The notes beneath the pieces were generated by a model. It saw nothing but the letters and a program-made list of their open reading frames with translations, was not told the origin of the DNA and ran no database searches. A program made the position numbers and the translations under genes. DNA of 48,660 nucleotides from Planctomycetales bacterium (lineage in GTDB: Bacteria; Planctomycetota; Planctomycetia; Pirellulales; S012-138), in assembly GCA_015488215.1 (NCBI GenBank), contig WFOE01000236.1, positions 1-48,660 of the forward strand, in the 5' to 3' direction. Shown here one piece after another: positions 25,701 to 34,411 of this stretch. Position 1 is the first letter of the stretch. The number at the start of each line of letters is the position of its first letter.

Positions 25701-26651
25701 TCAATCCGCAAACAGGCCCGTGGCGTACCATACCCCGTTGTTCCCGCGACAGATGTCGTAGCCGTAGAGCCGGTGGCGGCGGCGGACGGCGTTCCAGTGT
25801 CCGGAAGATTGCCGCCAGGCGTGCACGCAGTCTTCGGCCGCCTTGACCAGTTCCATGCCGGCCCAGCTCTCGGCCACCACCTCCTGGCACAACAGTCCTC
25901 CGCCCAAACGGCCGTTAATGCGGTGGAACCGGGTTTCCCAGTTGTGGTGTCCTTGAATCTGAATCTTCGCCTGGTAAGCGGAGTGAGATTGGGCTTCTTC
26001 CATCAAGATGGGGCTCAATTGTCCTTGGGTGCTGGCTGGCCGTTCCGGGTGTGTGCGAACCGCGTAGATCATGGTTCGTTGCGTCAGCGTGCCCGGCGGC
26101 AGGTCCAACACGACGCGAAAAGCCCAGCCGGTGAGCAGCTTGCCCGGGTCGAATGGAAAACAACTGACCACGTGACCGTAGTAGGGGGCGTCCACATGGG
26201 CATAGTCCACAATGGCCACCCCTTGCCGCCCGTACATGTGCTGGAAGGCCCCGTGCTCCAGCAACCGAAAACGCTTTCCTTTCTCGGTCACTTCGGCATC
26301 CAGCGGCAGTTTCAGCCAGACGTAGCGTTCCAGGTCCCGCGGCCTGACCGCTTCGGGCACTTCCTCTTGCACGAACCTGGCCGCGGCCACTTGTTCGGCC
26401 GGATCGACAAACAGAATCAACAGCAGTTTTCTCTCCCGGACCGCCTGGTGTCGCGCCTGGCTGTAATCCTCCAGCCACGGAACCGTCACCTGCTCCCCGG
26501 AACCGGTAACCGGAGGAGCCACCAGCGGCCCTCGGGTCGCAGGCATCGCCGTCCAGCCCACGGTTCCGAAGGTTCCCAAGATCAGCCAGACTGCCATCAG
26601 GCCACACCAAAGCCCGGTTGCTCTTTCCGGCGGGAGAAAGCAACGTTGCAT
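25701..26651 (-). CDS. secreted protein with thioredoxin-like and CAP/SCP-like domains
   Basis: A 316-residue protein with an N-terminal hydrophobic signal or anchor (LWCGLMAVWLILGTFGTVGW, about 14-33). The first half resembles a thioredoxin-like fold without a CxxC (YSQARHQAVRERKLLLILFVDPAEQVAAARFVQEEV). The last 60 residues resemble a CAP/SCP domain end: ESWAGMELVKAAEDCVHAWRQSSGHWNAVRRRHRLYGYDICRGNNGVWYATGLF, in which the S-G-H-W-N pattern is characteristic. The ATG at 26651 has GAGGAG upstream. The order of the two domains and the missing redox cysteines suggest a structural or binding role. It converges on the HisA-like gene. Confidence 0.7.
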   Translation of the reverse strand: MQRCFLPPERATGLWCGLMAVWLILGTFGTVGWTAMPATRGPLVAPPVTGSGEQVTVPWLEDYSQARHQAVRERKLLLILFVDPAEQVAAARFVQEEVPEAVRPRDLERYVWLKLPLDAEVTEKGKRFRLLEHGAFQHMYGRQGVAIVDYAHVDAPYYGHVVSCFPFDPGKLLTGWAFRVVLDLPPGTLTQRTMIYAVRTHPERPASTQGQLSPILMEEAQSHSAYQAKIQIQGHHNWETRFHRINGRLGGGLLCQEVVAESWAGMELVKAAEDCVHAWRQSSGHWNAVRRRHRLYGYDICRGNNGVWYATGLFAD

Positions 26652-26977
26652 CGTTCCAGCTCTCCTCTATCTGTCCAGGTGCCAAGGGGTAACGCGCGGC
26701 CGACGTAGCGCCGCTTCGGCTTGCTTTTCCCAGGCCGCACAGACGACGGTTTTTTCCGAGTTTGTCTTGCCCGCCTAAACCCAGGCTGTTAAAGTCGTGG
26801 CTACCCGGGTGACCTAGGAGGCGGTGTGTGCAAAGTCATTGAACAGGAAAACGGACAGGTTACGCAGGCTAGACTATTTGTAAAGCCTGCGAAAGAATCG
26901 GCAGCTTATATCCTCTTGCCCTCGGCGAAAAGGGCCTGCGGTTGAGAAAACTCCTATTTCTGACAGGGAGCCGACGC
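26652..26977. other. divergent intergenic region
   Basis: 326 bases between two divergent secreted-protein genes. Apart from the inverted repeat at 26863-26891 and the ribosome site GGGAG before 26978, I see no gene. No convincing -35/-10 pair was found on either strand. Confidence 0.5.
26863..26891. repeat. 8-bp inverted repeat, possible operator or hairpin
   Basis: CGCAGGCT (26863-26870) and AGCCTGCG (26884-26891) surround a 13-base AT-rich spacer. It lies 87 bases before the start of the secreted protein gene at 26978, so it could bind a regulator or fold in the leader. Confidence 0.4.
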
Positions 26978-28810
26978 ATGGAGGGGACCAAGTCTTGGAG
27001 GATTGTTGCGGCTTTAGTAGTAACTCTTTCTAGCACAATAGCTTACGGTCAGCACTCCGAGTTCGATGAACTGGCTCGCTGGCTGCAAGGGTCTCCTCAC
27101 GAGCAAGCCTGGCACCGCATCCTGGCCACTGAGGACTTGGTACCCCAATTGGTCTTGGGTCCCCAAGCCGACCCAGACGTGGTGGCCCGAGTGCTTCGGC
27201 GCTACGAAGGAAAAGACTCGGGGCTGCGTCTCAAGCCGTTTGGCCGGGTACGGGCGGCGCTGAAGATGTGGCTGGCTCGGCTCCGCCAGGCCGACAGACC
27301 CTTGCCGGAACTAGTGCAACAGGCCCAAGGGCTTTCGGTTCCCAAGCAGCTCGCCGCCGAGTATCGCAAGCGGCTGCAGGAGCTGCGGCAGTTGGCTGCT
27401 CGGCCGCCGGAAAAGTTGTCCTTTGCCGAACACCGCCGGATTGTGGCCACCCTGCTTTGGCTCGAAGAGCACAAGCTGGCTCCCACGCTGCAACTGGCTT
27501 TGCGGCGGCGATTCACCGCCCCGGGGGCATGGGTGGAAGTGGACCAGCAGATGTTCCGGGCGCTTCTGGTGGATCCGGAACCGGAGGAAGTGGAAATCCG
27601 GGAAACCATTCTGGGAGCAGCCGTAAGGGGTCGGGGGGTGTTTCGGGCTCACGCGCAGTTGGGGTTGGTTCCTTCGGTGCGTCAGGGTCGGTTGCTCGCC
27701 CTGGTCGAAGGGGAGATCACCGCTCGCACGACCAGCTACCAGCGTAAGGTGCGGGTCTTCAGCCGCTCGCGGACCGAGTTCCGCGCTCGCAAGCCCTTGC
27801 TGGTGAAAAGCCGCGGCGTGGAAGCTTTGGAGTCCCAAGTGGACGTGCAGGCCCACAACCGTCCCTACTCGGTTTCGACCGGCGGTTGCAACTGCGGGCT
27901 GATTCAGCGGATTGTCTGGAACCAGGTGCAAAAGCGGCTGCCGGCGGCCAGGGCCGAAGCGGAATCGAAAGCCCGCCGCCGCATCGCCCGAAGAATCGAC
28001 CGGCGCGGCGAGGAACAGTTGGCCGAAGTGAACCAGCGTTTGCAGCAAGATTTGCTCCAGCCGCTTGAAAAAGAATACAACGCCCTGCCGCTGGTGCAGA
28101 CGGCCACCAGCACGCGGCGGTTGTTTTTCGTTGCCCGACAGCAGCGGTTCGATCTGGCTCCCACCCGGGTGCCGCCGCCGGCTAGCCCCGCGGGAGCCGA
28201 CGTGGTGGTGAAGGTGCATCAGGCGCTGCTGAACAACACGTTCCAGTGGGTCTTTGCCGGTCGGACGCTCAAGCGGGAGGACCTTCAGCAGCGCTGGGGG
28301 GACCTGCTCCCGCCGCCTCCGGAGGACGAGGAAGAGAAGGACTGGCAGATCACCTTTGCTTCCCGGGCACCAATCATCGTGCAGTTTGCCCGCAACCAGT
28401 TCCGCGTGCTGATTCGCGGCCGGCAGTTCGGCAAGCGGCGTCAGGCGATGACCGTGTCGGTCCACTACCGCATCGTCCAGGAACAGGGGAAACCCAAAGC
28501 CGTGCGGGTAGGTCCCATCCAGGCTCTGCCGCCCGGGGCCACGCCCAAGACGCAACTGAGCGGTTCCGAAGTGGCTTTGCAACGCCAGTTGCAGAAGCGG
28601 TTCCAGCGCGTCTTCGGCCCCGAGCTGCTGCACGAACCCATCGTGCTCCAGGACCCCCAGCAGCGGCAAACCCGAGGCCAACTCCAGTTGGTTCATCTTT
28701 CCAGCAAGGAGGGGTGGCTGGTGCTGGGATGGAAATACGTGCCGGAGAAAGAATCGGCCGCCGAGCCGCAGCGCCAAGCCGCGCTTCCCCTGGTGGCACA
28801 ATCCCCGTAA
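26978..28810 (+). CDS. secreted hypothetical protein
   Basis: A 610-residue exported protein with a signal peptide (SWRIVAALVVTLSSTIAYG, cleavage before QHSEFD, about residue 25). The mature part has two halves: an alpha-helical, arginine- and leucine-rich first half (to about 330), and a beta-rich second half including RLFFVARQQRFDLAPT and TFASRAPIIVQFARNQFRVLIRGRQF. A CNCG tetrad appears near 305 (GGCNCGLIQR). No known family is recognised; similar long exported proteins are found in planctomycetes. The ATG 26978 has GGGAG 7 bases upstream; a TTG 26942 is possible but poorer. Confidence 0.8.
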   Translation: MEGTKSWRIVAALVVTLSSTIAYGQHSEFDELARWLQGSPHEQAWHRILATEDLVPQLVLGPQADPDVVARVLRRYEGKDSGLRLKPFGRVRAALKMWLARLRQADRPLPELVQQAQGLSVPKQLAAEYRKRLQELRQLAARPPEKLSFAEHRRIVATLLWLEEHKLAPTLQLALRRRFTAPGAWVEVDQQMFRALLVDPEPEEVEIRETILGAAVRGRGVFRAHAQLGLVPSVRQGRLLALVEGEITARTTSYQRKVRVFSRSRTEFRARKPLLVKSRGVEALESQVDVQAHNRPYSVSTGGCNCGLIQRIVWNQVQKRLPAARAEAESKARRRIARRIDRRGEEQLAEVNQRLQQDLLQPLEKEYNALPLVQTATSTRRLFFVARQQRFDLAPTRVPPPASPAGADVVVKVHQALLNNTFQWVFAGRTLKREDLQQRWGDLLPPPPEDEEEKDWQITFASRAPIIVQFARNQFRVLIRGRQFGKRRQAMTVSVHYRIVQEQGKPKAVRVGPIQALPPGATPKTQLSGSEVALQRQLQKRFQRVFGPELLHEPIVLQDPQQRQTRGQLQLVHLSSKEGWLVLGWKYVPEKESAAEPQRQAALPLVAQSP

Positions 28811-28888
28811 GCTGACCCTTGCCGTCGGCGGGCCGTGTGGCCGCCGGAGGCCGAAGGGGCTTGCCTTTCGGGGAAGTCAGGACGTGCC

Positions 28889-29974
28889 ATGCCCGCTGTG
28901 CTGGTAACCGGCGGAGCCGGATTCATCGGAAGCCACCTGGTCGATTGGCTGCTGGCCAACATCCCGGACCCGGTGGTGGTGCTGGACCGGTTGGATTACG
29001 CCGGGCTGGAAGCCAATCTGGAACCGGCTCGCCACAGCCCGCGGTTCTGCTTTGTTCGCGGCGATGTGGCCGACCAGTCCCTAGTCCGGCAAGTGCTGGC
29101 CGAGCACCAGGTCGGGGCTGTTGTGCATCTGGCGGCACTTACGCACGTGGACCGCTCCATCGACGCGCCAAGCCAGTTTGTGGCCGCCAACACGTTGGGC
29201 ACCGCACGCCTGCTGGAAGAAGTGCTGCGGTACTGGTCCGCGCTGCCCCAGCCGCAACGTCGCCGGTTTCGCTTTGTGCACATGTCCACCGACGAGGTGT
29301 ACGGCAGCCTGGGGCCCCAAGGGCATTTCGGCACGGAGGACCCTCTGCGGCCCAACTCTCCCTACGCAGCCAGCAAGGCCGCCGCGGACCACGTGGTCCA
29401 GAGTTTTCTGGCCACCTACGGGCTGCCGGTCGTGCTGGTGCGGGCTTGCAACAACTACGGGCCGCGCCAGTTTCCCGAAAAACTGGTGCCGCTGATGATC
29501 CTGCGCGCCCTGGACGAACAACCGCTGCCGGTTTACGGCAGCGGGGAAAACGTCAGGGAATGGATTCACGTGCACGACACCGCCCGCGGGCTGGGAGCCG
29601 TCCTTTCTCGGGGCGAGCCGGGCCGGGTGTATCACTTGGGTTCCGGCTGCGAGCGGAGCAACCTGGAAATCGTCCGCAGCGTGTGCCGACTGCTGGACCG
29701 GATTCGCCCTCGACCCAACGGCGAGCGTTACGAGCACCTGATTCGCTTCGTTTCGGACCGGCCTGGGCACGATTTCCGCTACGCGCTCGCTTCGGCCCAA
29801 AGCTGGCAGCTCCTCCACTGGCAGCCCGAAACGACGCTGGAAGACGGCCTGGAGCAGACGATTCGCTGGTATCTGGACCATCCGGAATGGGTCGAACGCA
29901 CCCGAACCAGTTACCAGGGCCAGCGATTGGGGTTAGGCCCCGGGGGACAAAAGCCGTCCCAACACGCTACGTAA
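28889..29974 (+). CDS. rfbB: dTDP-glucose 4,6-dehydratase
   Basis: NAD-dependent short-chain dehydrogenase/reductase-type enzyme converting dTDP-glucose to the 4-keto-6-deoxy sugar, for rhamnose and other deoxysugars. It has the Rossmann motif VTGGAGFIGSHLVDWLL (about 5-21), the catalytic MSTDEVYGS, the YAASKAAADH catalytic Tyr-x3-Lys, and NNYGPRQFPEKLVPLMI and YGSGENVREWIHVHD of the RmlB subfamily. The length is 361 residues, normal for the family. The ATG has AGGA 7 bases upstream. No other sugar-nucleotide genes surround it, and the following kinase is convergent, so it is an isolated copy. Related NDP-sugar epimerases cannot be excluded. Confidence 0.88.
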   Translation: MPAVLVTGGAGFIGSHLVDWLLANIPDPVVVLDRLDYAGLEANLEPARHSPRFCFVRGDVADQSLVRQVLAEHQVGAVVHLAALTHVDRSIDAPSQFVAANTLGTARLLEEVLRYWSALPQPQRRRFRFVHMSTDEVYGSLGPQGHFGTEDPLRPNSPYAASKAAADHVVQSFLATYGLPVVLVRACNNYGPRQFPEKLVPLMILRALDEQPLPVYGSGENVREWIHVHDTARGLGAVLSRGEPGRVYHLGSGCERSNLEIVRSVCRLLDRIRPRPNGERYEHLIRFVSDRPGHDFRYALASAQSWQLLHWQPETTLEDGLEQTIRWYLDHPEWVERTRTSYQGQRLGLGPGGQKPSQHAT

Positions 29975-30098
29975 ATCGCATCTCACCCCCGGAGGGAGAC
30001 TACGCCTGTCAGCGGGAAAGTTTGGCGTTGTCTCCGGCTCTTGGAGCCTGTTGGGCTTTTCCGGGGACACTCCCCCCAGGCGGTGGCACCCCCGGGTT

Positions 30099-31019
30099 TC
30101 ACAGCGGCTGGCGCTGATCGAAGAACTGCACTTCCAGGCGAACCAGCCGCTGCACCAGCTCGGCGCCACTCTGCGGGCGACGAAGCGGATCTTTGGCCAG
30201 CAGCCGGTGAATCAGCTCGGCCACCGGCCGGGGAAGCCAGGGCACCAGATGGCGAATGGGCCGCGGGGCCTGGGTCAGGTGCTGGGTAACCACTTGGGAG
30301 AGCTGCGGGCCGGCAAAGGGGCGCACGCCTGAAATCAATTCGTAGAGCAACGCGCCCAGACTGTAGAAATCGGCCCGAATGTCCACTTTCAACCGGGAAG
30401 TGAACATCTCCGGGGCCATGTAATACGGGGTGCCCACCAGCGGCCGGTCCAACTGCCAGCCTTGTTCGTCCAGCCGCCGGGCGTAGCCCAGGTCCAGCAG
30501 AGTGACGTGGCCGCTGGGCGAAAGCATGACGTTGGCCGGTTTCACATCCCCGTGCATCCAGCCGTTTTCTTCCAGGGCGGCCAGGGCTTGAGCCACCTGC
30601 CGGGCCACGCTCAGCGCGGTGGCCGTGCTTACGCGGCGCCGCTGTTTCAAGAAGTGCCGCAGCGTCGTGCCCGGCAATCGCGGCAGTACCAGGTAGTAGG
30701 GCGAGCGATGCAAGTGATGGGCCAGCACGGGCAGCAGATGCGGGTGGTTGAGCTGCTGGCCAAGTAGCGCTTCCCGCTGCAAGCACTGGCGTTTTTCGGC
30801 ATCGAGCTCCCAGCGGGGCCGCAATTGCTTGATGACGTAGGGAGCCCCCTCTCCGGCGGGGGCATCCGCCGCTCGAGCGGCAAACAGCCGGCAAAGCCGT
30901 CCTTGGGCCACCGGAGCCACCAACAGCCAGGGGCCCAAGGAGCGCGGGAAGCTCTCCTGGGCGGCCCGGCGGCGTGGCTGGGCAGCGGGGCTTGCGGCGG
31001 ATGGAACGGGGCGAGTCAT
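30099..31019 (-). CDS. serine/threonine protein kinase, single-domain (HGD/DLG variant)
   Basis: A 306-residue Hanks-type kinase without membrane or sensor domains. Catalytic features: VIK lysine (Lys64, APYVIKQLR), catalytic loop HGDVKPANVML (156-166) with Asp158 in place, and DLG (176-178) instead of DFG; the activation segment ends GTPYYMAPEMF and helix F begins DIRADFYSLGALLYELISGVRPF. The HRD arginine is replaced by glycine, so it may not need activation-loop phosphorylation. The glycine-rich loop (APVAQGRLCRLFAARA) is weak, so ATP binding could be altered. The ATG at 31019 lacks a clear ribosome site. It converges on rfbB. Confidence 0.85.
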   Translation of the reverse strand: MTRPVPSAASPAAQPRRRAAQESFPRSLGPWLLVAPVAQGRLCRLFAARAADAPAGEGAPYVIKQLRPRWELDAEKRQCLQREALLGQQLNHPHLLPVLAHHLHRSPYYLVLPRLPGTTLRHFLKQRRRVSTATALSVARQVAQALAALEENGWMHGDVKPANVMLSPSGHVTLLDLGYARRLDEQGWQLDRPLVGTPYYMAPEMFTSRLKVDIRADFYSLGALLYELISGVRPFAGPQLSQVVTQHLTQAPRPIRHLVPWLPRPVAELIHRLLAKDPLRRPQSGAELVQRLVRLEVQFFDQRQPL

Positions 31020-31259
31020 AGGGGACGGCACACTGGAGGACCAGGACACACGGTTCCAGCAGTTGGCTTCGGCCCGAAGTGCCCCAGCGGTTGAGCTTCC
31101 GGCCTTGGGCAAGCATAGCCGGAACGATTCGGACTTTCGCCCGAGGCGGTTTTTCTGGTAAATGTTTACCCTTTGTGGGTTTCCGGCACTCCCGGGGCTT
31201 TGGGCCGAACCAAGCCCAGTGGGCAGGTGCCTCTCCGCTTGCGGCAAGGATGCTTGTGG

Positions 31260-34200
31260 ATGATTCGCTCTGGTCGCGGTGGTTTCCCAGGGGCGGTTTG
31301 GCTGCTGCTCTGGTTCGTGGCCGCCGGAGGACTGCCGGAGACACGGCTTGCCCTGGCCCAACCGATGCGGACTTCCGCTCCCGCCGTGCCCTCCCCGCTG
31401 GCTCAAACCGCCCCGCTGGAACAGGTGGTGTTTGTCGATTCCCGGCACGGCTGGGCCGCCGGGGACTTGGGAACACTGTGGCGCACTACCAGCGGCGGCC
31501 AGCGGTGGCAACTGCTGCGGTTGCCCGAGTCAGGGCAGATTACCGCCGTGAGCTTTCTGGACACTCGGCGAGGCTGGGTAGCCACGGCCGAAGCGCTGCC
31601 CGGGCTGGAGTTTACCCGCGGACGGGTGTGGTACACTGAGGACTCGGGCCGCAGTTGGCAGCAGCGTGGCGGGGCGCTGCCCGGTGTGCTGGCCCTGCGG
31701 TTTTTCGATTCCCGGCGCGGCCTGGCCGCCTGCGTGCCTTCGCCGCTGGCTCCCACCGGGCTGCTCCGCACCGGCGACGGAGGCCGGAGTTGGGCCCCGG
31801 TTCCGGGCGAAGTCTCCGGCTACTGGCAAGCGGCCTGGTTGGCCTCGCCCCAGCAAGCGGTTCTGGCCGACCAGACAGGCCGTCTGGCTGTTTTGCACCA
31901 GGGGGTGCTCCGTCCCAGCGATGCGCCCGGGTTTGGGCTTCGTCGCGTGCGGACCATCGCCGACGATGGACAGGGCACGTTGTGGCTTGCCGGTTCCGGT
32001 GGGCTGCTGGCCCGAAGCACCGACCAGGGCCGGTCCTGGCAGGTGGTTTCACTTGGCAGCCTGGGCCCCGTGGCCGCCCAGATGGATTTTCTTGCCCTGG
32101 CCGCTCGCGGTCCCAAGCTCTGGCTGGCTGGCTCTCCCGGCACCGTGGTGTTCCATTCGCCCGACGGTGGTCGCTCCTGGCAGCTTTGGCCCACAGGCGT
32201 CTCGGTGCCGATTCACGCCCTGAGCTTTACCGACTCGGGGCGGGGCTGGGCCGTGGGAGCCTTGGGCACCGTGCTTTCCACTCCCGATGGTGGCCGTTCC
32301 TGGCAAGTGCAGCGAAGCGGCGGCAAACGGGCGGCTCTTTGGGGAGCATGGCTTGCCGCCGAAGCCGTCCCTTGGGAAGCCCTGGCCTGGCTGGCCGCTG
32401 ACCAGGGCTACCTGACGGCCGTCTCGCTTATCACCCGCCGCGATGCTTGGGGACGCCCTTGGGATAGCCAGCACTCTTTCCGCTGCCGCCAGGCGTTGCT
32501 GCATCTGGGTGTGGCCGAAGTCCATTCGCCCTGGGGATTCCCGCTCCCGCAGCCGGACGTGGCTCCCGATGAAAAGAGCCTGGAACGGCTCTGGGCAGCC
32601 GTGCACGACGGGCGGCATCGCCAAGAGCTTCAGCAGTATCTATTGCGGCAGATTCTCCAATGGCGACCCGAGGTCGTGCTTACCCATGCCGCAGTGCCCC
32701 ACCGCAGTCAGCCGGGCGCGGTGTTGCTAAACCGGCTGGTGCAACAAGCCGTCCGCCAGGCGGCCGACCCGACTACCTGGCCCCCGGAACTGGTCCAATT
32801 GGGGTTCAAGCCCTGGCGGGTGAAAAAGCTCTGGGGTGTGCTGCCCTCGGGCCGAAAAGGCCAGGTGCAGGTGACCACTTTCCAATTCGCACGGCAATTC
32901 GGCCGTTCCCTGCGACAAGTGGTCGGCACGGCCCGATTGGTCGTTACCCCGCAGGAAATACCCACGCCGGAAAGCTGGCAGTTTCGCTTGATTGATTCCC
33001 AACTGCCCCGGCAGGCGGCTACCGCGGGACTGATGTCCCAGGTGGTGCTCTATCGCGGGGGCGAGGCCCGGCGGCTGCTGATGCGGCAGGAAACCCTCGG
33101 ACCGGAACGGCTCCTGGCCGCCCAGCGCTATCGGAACGCCTGGGCATTGCTAGCCGGAGGGCATATTCCCCCGGACCGTGCACTGGCCGGACTCGATTCC
33201 CTGCTGGAAGGCGTGCCGGAAGAGGATCGAGCCCATTTGCTCTACCAGTTTGGTATGGCTTCCGCTGGCCAGGGGCAATGGGCCACCGCAGCCCAGGTGC
33301 TGGAACTGCTGGTGGAAAACCACCCTCGTTCGCGGCTGGCTCCTGCGGCGGCCCGATGGCTGGCCTGCTACTGGGCCGGGAGCGAGCCGGCTCAAGCCGG
33401 AGGGCTCCACACCGGGCTACCGGCTTCTTCGCTGGCGCAGGTTGCCCCGGCCGGGGAAAACACCGCTCCAGGCGCCTTGCTCCAGGGCAAGCGGCTGCTT
33501 CGGCCCGCCGAGCTGCGCCGCAAACAGGCCGCAAGATGGATCGCCTGGCTCGGGCGCCACACCCCGCAGGTTGCCCGCAGCGGCCCGGTGCAATTGTTGG
33601 CCGCATCGTTGGCCGCCCAACGCGGGGAACGCACGCTCGCCTTGCGCCATTTGCAGGAAGTGGTGCAACGAACAGGCCAGGACGCCTGGGCCGAAGCGGC
33701 CGTGCACCGCCGCTGGGTGCTCTTGGGCCAGGGGCCTCCTCCGGCCCGGATTGCCCGCTGCCTGCACGTGCAGAAGAAACCTTTTCTGGACGGCAAACTG
33801 GACGAACCGTTCTGGCAACAGGCGGGCAAGGTGGTGCTGACCCACCCGCGGCTCGGCAAGCAAGAGCCGGCCGCGGTAATTCGCTTTGCCCGGGACGAAC
33901 AGTTCCTCTACGTCGCCGGCACGTGTCGGCTTTGGGCGGCGGCCGGTCCATCCCCGAACGAAACGCCTCCTCGACCAGGTCCCCGCGATGCAGCACTGCA
34001 AGGTCACGACCGTGTTGAGTGGTTTTTGGACCTGGACGGAGACCATAGTACCTGGTTCCACTTCGCCGTGGACCATCGGGGACGTGCCCGGGAAGATTGC
34101 TGGGGAGCGGTCAACTGGAATCCTTCCTGGTTCGTGGCCGTGGATCGCCGGAAAGAGGCTTGGAGCTTCGAAGCGGCCATTCCGCTGGCCGTCCTGACCA

Positions 34201-34352
34201 GCAAGCAACCGGACATCGACCAGGCGTGGTCCTTGGGTGTCAAACGGGTAGTGCCGGGTGTGGGGCTTTTCGGCTGGGGGCATCTGCGAGGTACCTTTCC
34301 CCGGCCCGAGGGTTGGGGGCTGTTGCTTTTCGGCCCCCGGCAGGCACCATAA
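31260..34352 (+). CDS. secreted Ycf48-type propeller, PIG-L-like and CBM9-like fusion protein
   Basis: A 1030-residue exported protein of unusual layout. After a signal peptide (FPGAVWLLLWFVAAGGLPETRLALA), residues about 55-380 are a Ycf48/BNR beta-propeller with repeated blades of the type GWAAGDLGTLWRTTSGGQRWQ, RVWYTEDSGRSWQ and VVFHSPDGGRSWQLWP. Next, LAWLAADQGYLTAVSLITRR to WRPEVVLTHAA resembles a PIG-L deacetylase fold but lacks its HPDD motif. A TPR-like helical segment follows (VLELLVENHPRSRLAPAAARWLACYWAG), and the end is a CBM9-type domain (KPFLDGKLDEPFWQQA to AAIPLAVL). ATG 31260 follows AAGGA by 9 bases. coaX lies 59 bases downstream. Confidence 0.75.
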   Translation: MIRSGRGGFPGAVWLLLWFVAAGGLPETRLALAQPMRTSAPAVPSPLAQTAPLEQVVFVDSRHGWAAGDLGTLWRTTSGGQRWQLLRLPESGQITAVSFLDTRRGWVATAEALPGLEFTRGRVWYTEDSGRSWQQRGGALPGVLALRFFDSRRGLAACVPSPLAPTGLLRTGDGGRSWAPVPGEVSGYWQAAWLASPQQAVLADQTGRLAVLHQGVLRPSDAPGFGLRRVRTIADDGQGTLWLAGSGGLLARSTDQGRSWQVVSLGSLGPVAAQMDFLALAARGPKLWLAGSPGTVVFHSPDGGRSWQLWPTGVSVPIHALSFTDSGRGWAVGALGTVLSTPDGGRSWQVQRSGGKRAALWGAWLAAEAVPWEALAWLAADQGYLTAVSLITRRDAWGRPWDSQHSFRCRQALLHLGVAEVHSPWGFPLPQPDVAPDEKSLERLWAAVHDGRHRQELQQYLLRQILQWRPEVVLTHAAVPHRSQPGAVLLNRLVQQAVRQAADPTTWPPELVQLGFKPWRVKKLWGVLPSGRKGQVQVTTFQFARQFGRSLRQVVGTARLVVTPQEIPTPESWQFRLIDSQLPRQAATAGLMSQVVLYRGGEARRLLMRQETLGPERLLAAQRYRNAWALLAGGHIPPDRALAGLDSLLEGVPEEDRAHLLYQFGMASAGQGQWATAAQVLELLVENHPRSRLAPAAARWLACYWAGSEPAQAGGLHTGLPASSLAQVAPAGENTAPGALLQGKRLLRPAELRRKQAARWIAWLGRHTPQVARSGPVQLLAASLAAQRGERTLALRHLQEVVQRTGQDAWAEAAVHRRWVLLGQGPPPARIARCLHVQKKPFLDGKLDEPFWQQAGKVVLTHPRLGKQEPAAVIRFARDEQFLYVAGTCRLWAAAGPSPNETPPRPGPRDAALQGHDRVEWFLDLDGDHSTWFHFAVDHRGRAREDCWGAVNWNPSWFVAVDRRKEAWSFEAAIPLAVLTSKQPDIDQAWSLGVKRVVPGVGLFGWGHLRGTFPRPEGWGLLLFGPRQAP

Positions 34353-34411
34353 GGGATAACTTCCCCGATTGCCGCAGGCGACTTCCGTTCCCTTGGCTTC
34401 CCGTGCAATCC

